A DNA stretch of 64,000 nucleotides, taken from Dipylidium caninum (lineage: Eukaryota; Platyhelminthes; Cestoda; Cyclophyllidea; Dipylidiidae). The notes under the pieces are model-generated. The model saw only the letters and a list, made by a program, of their open reading frames with translations, did no database searches and had not been told where the DNA came from. The stretch covers positions 372,001 through 436,000 of the forward strand of contig QEYB01000715.1 of assembly GCA_017562135.1 (NCBI GenBank). Direction: 5' to 3'. Within the stretch, counting starts at the first letter, position 1. The number at the start of each line of letters is the position of its first letter. Below, one piece after another: positions 36,801 through 46,966 of the stretch. The position numbers and the translations under genes were made by a program.

Positions 36801-39800
36801 TGCGCATTATTCATTGGCGGTAAAGGGAAGGTCGTTTACGACGGCGATCTAATCTTGACAGGCGTGGAGATCTAAAAAATGGAGACTGGCTTAGCCAGCG
36901 CAGCACTTTACCACGAAGCCAACAATTTTCACCATCCGCCCTCGGCCCACAGACTGGCCGCAGCCAGAGCCACGGCCTCGTCCGACTGACAGTGTCCACA
37001 AGGCGTCGCGGCCACCCTCGCCTGTAATGTTAAAGGCGACCGGCTATGGGTCCACCTCCTCCCTCGCCCCTCCAAGAGCCTCTCAGATGGGGCTCGGGCG
37101 TGCTGTAGGGAGAAGGCTGCCTAAATAAAGCACGTTCCACCAGAGATGAGTCGGAATTTGGTCGCACGGTGGTGTGATCCAGTTGAATGGATCCGGTACT
37201 GCTGTAGCCGGGGAGGGAGAAAAGTCGAGACCTCGAGGTGTCTGATCCCCTGCCAAGTCGGCGCGCGCAAAAGCGTTCTACTCGGGCGGTGGAGAAAGTC
37301 TCCACGTACCTCCTGCGGCGGGACGTCGAAGGTCACGGTGCGGAGGTCCACCTTGCGCAGGCTGTCGAGGCAGGGAAGAACGAAGAAGAGCCCGGGACCT
37401 TTGGCTCCGTCAGTCCGAATTCGCCCCAGGCGGAAGACGACCGCACGCTCGTACTCCGCAATCACCTGCGCCCGAGAAGACAAGGAATGACTACACGCCT
37501 CATTCTCCCCATTCTGCCCTCATCGTTAGCGAAAGGACTCTTTAATTCGATTTGTTCATCACAAAAAACGTTTAAGTTGCGCCGAAAGAGGCTTCTGTTA
37601 TTCACAGGGGGGGAGGGGGAAGGGGGAAGGGGGAAGGGGGAGCGGGCCTAACGTCAGCCAATCTGCTCAAGACTTCCGCCTTCCCGACATTCGCCTAACT
37701 TATGTGCACAGCGCTTTGTTGCGGAGATTCCACCTCCATCTCCTCCCGTAATCTTCGCTGGAACTTCAATCATTGCCAAACGCTGAAATTAATGAAGGTG
37801 CCGACTCTTCGTGCGTGAACAAGTAGCTTGCCGGAGTCAAGTTATTTCCTACATCATTCCGCATTAAGCCTGCCTCCTGGCGGCCATAAAACAAGCGAAA
37901 ACTGCTTGCCTGCCCTTTCGGGCAGACGGAAGCCTGCGCTTTCTCCACGGACAGCGTCCTCCGCCTCGCAGCTCGTACCGAGGTCCGAGGCCTTAGGGGG
38001 CCAGGGAGAATCGCTGACGGCAGATGAAGACTCCTGCGTCTTGCTGGCATTTCCTTTCTCCGCCTCCCCCTTCGAGGGCAGCAGCGCGAGTGGTTCAGTC
38101 GGAAGTTATGCTCGTCCGAGATGGAGACGGTTATAGCCAGTGTGGCAGCTCTGGCACCATTCCGGAAGTGAATTATTCCCTATGCCCAACACCCAACGCT
38201 GAGCCTGTGTCCACGCTGTCCGCGCGTCGGCTCCACCATCTACTGGGACGAAATGAGGGTTAATGTGTTGCGGGTAGCGGTCGGAGGGAAAGCGCGTCCA
38301 CTACACATGTTCGACATAATCCACTTAAATTTGACCAAACGATTTTCCTCACTTGTGCGCCGCGCCCGAGTGGGAGGTGAACTCCTCCGACGCTTATCGC
38401 CTGTCAAGTTCGCATTCGCCTCGTGCAGCCAGGCCAACTTGGCGGCGGCGCAGATGGGACAATTTGTTCGCCACAGTCCCATCTGAGGCGGCTGTCGCAC
38501 CGCAGACCGGCGAGGAGGTTGGGGCGCCTAAGCTAATGCCATTTTAATAAGCTTAAAGCGTCCGCTTGCGGAACGGGCTGTGGAGAGAGTCAAATTGCCC
38601 TGGACAAACTCCAGTCTGAGCGGGCATTCGGCCCGCATGCCCTCGGCTTAATCCGCAAATCGGGGAGTGCGACTTCGTCAACGCAAGTAGGCCTTGGGCG
38701 GCCCTCGCATGCTGACGCCCTGTGCCATGCCTGTTTGATTAAATCTTGCAGCCACGCCGCCTTCACCTCAGAATGAGCAGTTTGCTACGTCTTGGGTTGA
38801 ACAGCCATCTGAAACACACGCACACACTCGAACGCACAAACGGGGACGAGGCGGGGAGGCTGCTTTGCCCCGCGCGTCACGGGGATCGCGTAGCTCCGAT
38901 CACCGCCGAGGGAGTTAACCGCCCAAATAGTGCCAGTTTCTCTCGAAAAACAGGCCTGAGCACGGGTATCAGCGTCCGCCCTCTCGTCGGAAACAGTTCT
39001 CCGCGTCCTCACTGGCAAATGCTATACACCACATCCAGCCGGGACGGCGGAGAGGCGAGAGGGGGCAGTCGGCCTCGGAGGCCCGGAGAGAGCGTTAATA
39101 ATTCAACCTGGAAACGCTAGTGCGGGTGCGGGCGCTGTGCGGGCGGAGGCAGACGGACGTGTGAACATCTCCGGTGAAGGGAGAAGGGAACTCACCTTTA
39201 CGCAGAAGGGCAGAGAGAAGGGGAAGGTGCACGCGACGAGAAGATAAGCCATGGCTGTGATGATGAGACTGCAGTAACTCGTCCCGGTGGATTTTTGTCT
39301 TTCTAAAAGCGGATGATGGAAAACACTTGTAACTCTCTCGGTCTGGGAGACGCGTGGCCAGACGCGGCGCGTCTACTGCGCGCACTGGCGATGCTTGGCG
39401 AATTAATTATGCATCCAGCGGGGCGGAACGAAGCCATCAGCCTAGAGTTATGCGGCCGGAGGCGGACAGGGTAAAATTAAACCAAGGGGACAGGTGCGCC
39501 GGAGGGAAGAGCAAAGCGGTGCGCCCAGCTTAGGGATGACGAGGGAGTGGCATACACCGGCGCATCTGCCGTCTAAATTGGCGTCCGCACTGAGGCAAAG
39601 TCGCTCCATACCGCTAACGCTTAGGCGATTCCGCTCAACCTGAATTACTGAGTCCCCTGGTAAGCCACTTAAGTCGCCCGACAGACAGAGGCGGCATCCT
39701 CACAGCAGCCCACGGCCCCACGTCTTCGTGCGACGCGGCTTCCGCGAGGAGCCTCACCACCACCACATCTGAGCGAAAACGTCTGAATGCGGCTTCCTCT

Positions 39801-39901
39801 CCGTCCACTTCCATAGGCGACGTCTCCAGGGCCGAGGGTGGCAGTGTGTACTTTGCGGCGATGCTTTCGAGGCGAATTCGAACTACATCTTCCGATGGCA
39901 T
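30893..39901 (-). CDS. Stomatin-family (SPFH/band 7) membrane protein, seven exons
   Basis: Stomatins are monotopic membrane proteins that oligomerise in cholesterol-rich patches and regulate channels (the nematode MEC-2/UNC-1 group). Exons: 39649-39901, 39196-39302, 37310-37465, 35685-35888, 35014-35069, 34553-34631 and 30893-31084; phases agree and give 348 aa. Exon 2 encodes the hydrophobic hairpin (LIITAMAYLLVACTFPFSL) ending CVK. Exon 3 follows with VIAEYERAVVFRLGRI and FDVPPQE, exon 4 with LTKDSVTVAVDAVVYYR and LLAATTLRNVLGTKSLSEIL, exon 5 with DDATQPWGVKVERVE, exon 6 with KDVRLPLQLQRTMAAEAEA, and exon 7 with VIAAEGEK and SEKNSTIIFPLPL. The last intron (3.5 kb) uses a GC donor, AAG|GCAAGT. 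Exon 1 (acidic, no known domain) is chosen because its start codon, donor and phase fit, and is the least certain part. Introns of 0.3-3.5 kb are GC-rich, unlike those of the neighbours. Confidence 0.93.
31085..34552 (-). other. Stomatin intron 6 (GC-AG type)
   Basis: This is the longest intron of the stomatin gene. It begins GCAAGT after an AAG codon and ends in an AG followed by GTGATAGC, the start of the conserved VIAAEGE block. No alternative GT near the donor keeps both the frame and the conserved AK-VIAAEGE junction. Inside, long overlapping frames occur on both strands because stop codons are rare in this GC-rich DNA; none resembles a protein. Confidence 0.8.
37607..37643. repeat. G-rich minisatellite (GGGGGAA units) in a stomatin intron
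   Basis: Runs of five to seven G are separated by A or AA, at least five times in tandem. On the strand opposite to the stomatin transcript it could form a quadruplex; on the transcript it is C/T-rich. It lies in the 1.7-kb intron between the hairpin exon and the first SPFH exon. Confidence 0.85.
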
Positions 39902-42900
39902 TCTTCGCTCGTTTAAACGCGTTTAAATGATTTACAAGTGTTAAGTGTTCTGTCGGCGTCAGTTGAATGGTACATGGGCGGAGTTCGACGGAGCCCAGCG
40001 CTGCTGAGCTGACCGCTCCACATCGGACCCGCTGCTCAGAGAAGCCGGCTTCCACACATTTACCCAAACAGGCACGAGGCCCATGCAAATGGCGCTGGTC
40101 GGAGGAGTCGGAGGACAGGTGAGATGCTGAGGGCGCAAGGCGGAGCCGAGGCAGCCGTCCACCAAGCAATTCGGCGCTGGTAGAGGCCACAGTGCCAGAT
40201 GTTTGGCGACCGGTTGTCTACCTTGACAGATTGGCAATACTCTTGCTCGCAGCCGAAGAAGATAAACTAAGCAGACAGAGGTGCCATTAAGTCGCAGAAC
40301 CCGCTTCACAGTTGTGCTTAAGCCGGGCTTTCAAGCCATTTTACGGCAAAATAATGGCTGCGAGGTCTAAAGTGGAGCACTTAGCTGAAGCGCAGGTCCA
40401 CGTGGGGAGGTAGGCCGGTGGAGTCATTCGCAGGTCTGGCAAAGGCGTGTTAAGTGCGCGAGAGACTAGACTCTCGCCTTCCGCTGTCGGCTTAGGCGGA
40501 GCTGCGGCTGAAGCTGCGACTAAGCGGCAGCCGTTCGCCCGCCTGCACTGCCTCGCCAGGTGCGTTGTTGAAGTCCAAGACGCGTGGATTGGATTCATCC
40601 TCGCGGGGATGAGGACGCAAAACGGCTCAGCAAAGAGCCTCCAGCCTGACCCACTCCTCGGTTCCTCGGCCCCGGGGAGATGGTGGAGGAGGCAGTGGTG
40701 GCCGTGGTGTTCACCATAATGCGGATGCACACAATCAACCGCGTCCCCTTTCGGTGTGGTGAAATGCTGGGAAGGCTGGCGGCTGCGTCAGTGGACAAGT
40801 TTTCGACTGCACTCTCTGGTGACGAGTGGGTTTGGAGGAGAACGTCGCCGACAAAAACAGAGTCAAGGTTTATCGTGAGGAGAGAAGGCTGATCCAAATC
40901 GAAGAGCATTTGACTGCGGCACAGCCAGCCGGAGCTAATACTCCAGCGCCTAGTTGTGGGGTTCTGCGAGGCGACGGTGTCAAAAGCCGAGGGCTGATGA
41001 CGTCCTCCCCTGAGTGCCTGCCTCTCGTGTCAGACGGTGGCGCTCCTGTTGGTTAGTCCCAAGAAATGTGCACTTGAGAGGTACGTTATGGCCATTTTAC
41101 TTTTCCTGCCCGCCGAAATCGACGCGAACGGGGTGAGCGGTGCCGCGCCTCTCCACGCCCTCGGCCAGTTGTGGAGGAGATTGCTAGCGAATTTGCCAAA
41201 TGTTCGGAGGCTTCAAGTTGTCGCCTGCCAAGGTTACTGCGAGTTAACAAGATTGCGAGCCGCGTGGTCTTCTGAAAACAATCTTTCTCCTCAAAATTGG
41301 CAGCCAACCCTGACTTACAGTAACAGGAGTTAAATAACACTCCTCTTCACCATGCCTCCACGAAACCTTGGACAAATCCGTGCGACCGGTCCTCAGAAAT
41401 GCTTCGACTTCAGAGTGTTGTGGTAGACAATAGCAGATTCCTCTAGCCAAGTTGTCTGACAACGACTGAAACGGCGAATCACTCGGTCTGAGTTTAGGAG
41501 GGGAGTCCACTCCGCAGCGGCATGCGACGCTTCGGACAGAATGTGCGAAGTTTGTTGCGACGCGAGTAGATGGCCTCCCAGACGCCCCGCGACAGTCCGC
41601 AACGCCAAGAGGCGGCGGCGTCGCGCCGGCTGCTGGCCCCATGCCCGCACCGGCCGGGGCCAGGCGACCAGGGCGGCGCAGGGGGCCCACAAAGCGAGGT
41701 CGGCAGGCGAAATTCTGATCCCGGTGGCCGACGGTGTCGGACGGCGCGGAAACTTGGACGAAGCGGCTCGCCCATACCCACTTGAGAGTCTGTGCCATCA
41801 AAGCAGTCTTTGCAGCCTATTTGTTCGCGCACTCGTTCCCCGCTTCCACGCGACAGGGAGTGTGTTAATTATAGGCCGGAAGTGGAAGTTGTTCGGACCG
41901 CTTTCCGCCGTCACTCTGCCCGCCCCAACTGATGCGACCGACTTTGTCGCTGCACGCCGGGGCAAAAGTGCAATACCCGGTCATTGAGGGTTTCGTCAGC
42001 AATTCGGGCGAGCCTCGACGCTCGGACGACCATGATTTATGACTCGCCTCTTTCGATCTCATGTGGATGCATCAAATTCAACTCTAATGCGCTTTTGTTG
42101 CAAGTTAAACAGGTGCTTCGCCTCACAAAAGAGACGACAGCCTGCAAAGGGCCTCACGCCCCAGCGGTTTCTGCGCCGGTGATGTGTTAGGGCGGTGTGC
42201 ACGAGGCGAAGGGCGGACCAAGCTGTGCGGTCCGGAAGTCAGGGGCGTCGCCAGGAAGGGCCTCGCGCAGCCACTCGCCTGTTTGCTCCGGCGACAGCCC
42301 AAATGTTGGCCGCGAAGCGGGCGGGGTGGGTCGAACCTCTTCTCCGCCGAGACCGCCTCGGACAGGAAGCAAGCACGAGGGCGCCTAAATGGCTCCATCT
42401 GAGCACTTTGCTGCCAACCTCGGGGCAAAGCGCCTCCGCTCCCCACGTCTGATGAGCCTGGCATTGCCCCGGTTCGAGCATTTCCCCTTCTTGTCACGTG
42501 ATTTCCATCCTTTGCGGCCCGATCTCCTGTCCGACGGTTCTCGAAAACCGCTCTGTACAGTTATTCCTCGCATTTCACCAATTGGCGTTAATAATTTGAA
42601 GTCTTTTCCACAAAAAAAGTGGAACGATCGCCTCCCCAACTTCCATCGCCGTTTCACCCACCCTCCAATTTTTGTGCACTGTAGGGGGGAAGGGACTCTC
42701 CGAGGCGCGTTAATTTCCGCTCCACTACGGCGGTAAACCTGCGCCATCACGGTCGCCCGCGGTGGGTGGCACTTGGGCGTTTGTCTTCTCCGTCGCGCCG
42801 AGCAGAGCTGACGCGCAGTCATCCCGGCGGCTCGGAAACTTCCACTACGGCTGAAACACTCGTGTCAAAGGGGATTTTAGGCCGGAAATCCTGGAGGACT

Positions 42901-45808
42901 AAATGCGCCCGGACGGTCACATCTTCGCCGACAGAAACTTCGTCCAATCTCGTCGCACACACAGAAGTTGTTGCTCGTCATTCATCGGACGGGCAGTTAA
43001 GCGTTGGCTGCTTGCCCGAGCGAGCTGGACTTCACGACGCCGCACTCATTTTAGTGCTGAGGATGTGCGGCCTCGAGGAAAGGCACTTCGCCGCCTAAAT
43101 ACTTCCGGCTCGAAAAGGCCTTTCGTCCGTCCGTCCGTCTTCTGCGGCTGCGCCAAACCGACGCCCCTGCAGCGACCTGGCAGCACATGCGCCTGCCTCC
43201 TTTTGGCCGACTTTATCCTCAGTATGTGCAAAATCCTCCCTGAAAAATGCCCCTTTCCGCCTGCGTCGTCACCGGCGCCCCGTTCCTGCGCCTGTGCCCT
43301 TTCATGGTGTTGGGGCTCCTCGCGCAGAGGGGAAGGACCTCCTCTTGGCCACCGGCAGATGGTTGAAATGACGCCCTATTTGGGAACAATGCATCCCCCA
43401 CAGACGCGGGTTTTCAACTGCTTAAATGCCAATGGAAGGCTTTTCAACAGTAGAAGTTGGTCTTTCATCAGCTTTGCGAACGCGCACGATAGAGAAGAAG
43501 AGCCCGTTGTGGGGTGGGAAGAGGTGACACTTCGTCTCTCGCCCTTCGTCAGGCCTGCTGCAGTGCACACAACGTGCCCGGACGGCTCAGGTGGCCCCAC
43601 CGACTTACCACTGCGCCATGGACGAACATCAGCCCGCGTGTGTGTAGCTCTCGCTAGTTTTAGGCGTCTCTTTCTGCTTTGTGCACGATGTCGTCCGGGA
43701 GAAGATGGACAAGACTACTTTTTCTCATTTCAACGAAATTTCCCCAATATTCCACTCGGATAATTTCATTTATTCACCTCGCCCAACGTAAATAAGTGAG
43801 GACTTACATTAAAAACAGCGTGCAAGAGATGTCACTTTGCGTTTTCCTCCTACTCTCAACATATTTGCATCGGGAGACGGTGGAATAAACAACGACAAAT
43901 CCTCGTTTGATAAATAATTGAACAAGAGTCTCAGAAGCGAGACGAAACGCTTGTTTTCCCTTCCCCCATCCTCCGTCCACCGCGAGGATCCGCCGTGTCG
44001 TCCAGTGCACATTTCTGTGGTGGGCGTTACCAACCACTAAAAGCGCTTCTCACATGGCCATTTCGCAGGCCTCGCTGAATGCGGCAATGAAGTTAGCCGG
44101 AGACCACGAAGGCTGGTTGAAAGGGGCGACAACAACCCCATTTGCAGCACGAATGGTGCCACCTTCGTGTGTTGACGCCCACGTTTCGCTGCCGTAAAGA
44201 TGCAGTTAAGCGCAGCATCAACTACTCTGTCAATCTGCCATTCGCCCCGCGCCTCCTGCAAAGTGTGCCCGAAACACCGGGACGGGAGGCGGCTTATCGC
44301 GGCAGACCCCGTTTCCTCCAGACGCACCCGCGATCCCGCAGGGAATCCCTCACGTGGCGAGGGCCGCCAGGGCTCACTGCTTGTGGCCGGAATGCGGACG
44401 TGTGTGGCGACTTCCACGCTCCGCCTCGTTACCCACACAATACACTTCCCAGGACGCATCCGTAGAGTTGTGGCGTGTGATAATCTCCACATTTGGTTTA
44501 TTGTGAGGCCGAAGACTTTTGCTCTGCCAACGTCATACATTGTTATTCCTTTCACTTGCTCACTGCCTCCCGACCCTACGGCAGTTGTCCCTCCGCGCAC
44601 CCACTTACTCGTAAAATCGCCTTCTCTAGACCACTCGCCTACGTCTGCCCGCCTCGGAGATGAAGTCGTGCACCACGCGAGGGTAATTTTAGATACTTTT
44701 GTGGCAAAGAGACTTGCCACAGCCGTTCCTCATGACAGGTGGGGGACCAAACGGTAGGAGAGAAAAAACCGAATACCCGTTGAGATGCCTTTAGAACCAC
44801 CTCCTTGCCATCCGACTTAACTCTAACCTCACCCTAGGGCAAACCATTTGTCGCCTAATCAGATCGGTGGGCCTCACCGAGAATTCTGGACTCCTGTGCG
44901 ATCTCCGAATAATTCCACAAACAACACCTACCTCTTCAGAGCTTCAATTAGAAACTGAGTCTTTTGGCGACTTGGGAAGCACGAAACCAATGTGGATGAC
45001 GCATGATGAATGTGACTTCCGACTTTATACTCATTTCTCAAGACTGTGTGTAAATGTGTGCCGCTGCTGGAGAGGTCGGTGCACCGGCTGGGATTGGGAA
45101 GAACAAAATTGCATGAAGTAACCTGTGCTTGAGAGCAGTCTATACCGATTGGAAATATTTCTACCGTTGGGGAAGTCCCATCAATCATGATAAAGTGCGG
45201 TAAACAAAGTATTTTTTTTAAATGAAACAATTAAAAATGTGGATCATTAGAATCATTTCAAGCCAACTCTTGACTTTTTGTACTGAGGAATGCAAAACGG
45301 GCACAAAACTCTTCACTTTTCGTTGGGATATTTCGTCAACTGATTTTCTGCAAAAGTAGGGGTTGAAGGCGGGCGGAGTAATCAATTTAAACAGTTATAC
45401 CTGGTCTATGGGGATAGCTTGTTCCGAATTTTGTAGTGCAGTTTAACAATGCATAATATATGAGGCTGATACAATCCACAAGGCTGGCTTATCATACTTA
45501 TTTTTCTATTTCTGCATTTTAGCTTGAAGAAAGTGATAATAACTTTAACTATTTCTGTCATGTTGTTTAATATTCTAGCCTCCTCCATTTTGCGCTCAAA
45601 TATTCCAGGATAGGGAACTGATTCGAATAAAATATATTTTGTAGTTAGTTTGGAATTTCATATCCGAAAAAAAATATTGTGACTCTGACTTCTTACCCCT
45701 ACATATAAAGTTCTATAGTCCAATAGACAGGATTCGTTTTCCATTTGTGCGATCTTTCATATATGCGAGGAGATTATGCATTTCAGCATGGATTTAAAAT
45801 AGTCATAC
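39902..45808. other. GC-rich noncoding region upstream of stomatin
   Basis: I see no supported gene. Very long frames occur on both strands (for example 286 codons at 42903-43763 on the + strand and 227 codons at 44037-44720 on the - strand). They overlap other frames, are rich in Arg, Pro and Ser, and show no domain. CpG is abundant. The part next to 39,901 should contain the stomatin promoter. At about 44.8 kb the DNA turns AT-rich; the minus strand there has a stop-free stretch ending at a good GTAGGT donor near 44,930, which could be an exon of the gene starting at 46,229, but no acceptor joins it in phase with confidence. Confidence 0.5.
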
Positions 45809-46229
45809 CTTGAACAAATTTTAACGTGGACGGATCAACCACAGAATATTTCCGGACATCTTGTATCGAAATGAGGCTCCTGCGAACTTCGTCAGATTTC
45901 GTGCGAAGACTAGGCTTTTTTATTAAACCCCCCTTCAATATGTGCTCCTCGGTCTGCTGGGGAGGGACTCGTAAAAAATCTTTGCTTTGCTCAATACTGC
46001 CAGATTGTCCATTATGGCCTGGTAGGCATTCCCTTGGTGGAGGTGGCTGCGGATTGGACTTCCTTAGACGATTATTTGGACAGTAGAAAGGCTTTGTGAA
46101 GGGATTACTGGTCTTCGGTGGGGCCGTTATCGAATCTGTACGATCTTTGTGCGGGGATGACGCCGGCGTCACTTGTGAATAGGGCTTCGTGATTGCAGGG
46201 AACACAAAACATCCTTCGTCCTCATCCAT
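45809..46229 (-). CDS. 5' coding exon of an unrecognised protein
   Basis: An ATG at 46229 opens a 140-codon frame that ends at a good donor (CAAG|GTATGA). The frame starts MDEDEGCFVFPAITKPY and is rich in Pro, Ser, Thr and Lys, with SNPFTKPFYCP and a more conserved-looking end, RRSLISIQDVRKYSVV then DPSTLKFVQ. It looks like a disordered regulatory N terminus rather than a folded enzyme. I do not recognise the family. The continuation is unclear: splicing to an AG at about 45,752 would add only about 13 residues before a stop, giving a protein near 154 aa, but that acceptor lacks a pyrimidine tract; more exons may lie toward 44.9 kb. The gene is head to head with Pumilio, 737 bp between start codons. 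Confidence 0.55.
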
Positions 46230-46966
46230 CACTTGTGTCTTTAAGTGCTTCTGGTTAATCTAGAATGAAAGTGTGGCCTGGAGGTATTAACACCTAACCC
46301 TCCTCTGCTGGGAGCGTTGACCAATCAGGGCCGGACTACGTTAGCAAGTAAGTTTGCTCCACGGCCTAGGGGGGAAGTTGACCAATATGGTGTATCTAAG
46401 CTTTGACCAACGGAGCTCTCTCAGCGCCTATAAGATACGGCTACAATTTCCTAGTGGAATAGAAAGGCGAGTAAATACGTATTACTCCACGATGAACCAA
46501 AGCTGATCGACGGACGTCTGCCGTCTGATACTTAAAAACGTTGTAATATCTGGTCATAACTGTTTTGAGCATTTTGATTCTATACACATTATAATGTAAT
46601 TTTAAGCACTCATACAAAAGATTGCGGGTAAAACCACAACCCAGTTTATTTTATTGTGTTCATTATAAATATTGTGACAAATGCTGCATATAATGTCCAC
46701 ATATGCCAAAATAGTAGAGATATCTTTCACGAATGATTTGTTTAAGTAATCTACTTTCGATTGCAATCAATATCTTCAAGTGGGATTTTTTGGCTTCAGG
46801 CTTGGTGTATATACTGTATATAGCTGTGAGTGTAGGCCCTATTAAACTGGACTGCAGATGTCATTTTATTCATTAAGATTATTTATTTGTCCTTTTAGTC
46901 TTTCCCTGGCGGGCTTTATAGCCTTTGTACATATCTTGTAATTACTCGGAAGTGATTCACTTGTCA
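46230..46966. promoter_or_regulatory. Shared intergenic region between the unknown gene and Pumilio
   Basis: These 737 bp separate two divergent start codons, so the region must hold both leaders and probably both promoters. It is AT-rich in its right half. An exact Pumilio response element consensus, TGTACATA, lies at 46926-46933. No clear TATA box was assigned. Confidence 0.5.
46926..46933 (+). promoter_or_regulatory. Pumilio response element consensus upstream of the Pumilio start
   Basis: TGTACATA matches the UGUANAUA site bound by eight-repeat PUF proteins. It lies 33 bases before the proposed Pumilio start codon, so it would be in the 5' leader if transcription begins upstream of it. 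An eight-base motif can occur by chance. Confidence 0.4.

Noticed and set aside
42903..43763. 286-codon open frame on the + strand
   Set aside because: It lies in very GC-rich DNA where stop codons are rare, overlaps long frames in other registers, is rich in Arg/Pro/Ser/Cys and shows no domain or splice structure.
44037..44720. 227-codon open frame on the - strand
   Set aside because: Same situation: GC-rich chance frame overlapping a 185-codon frame on the opposite strand, no recognisable motif.
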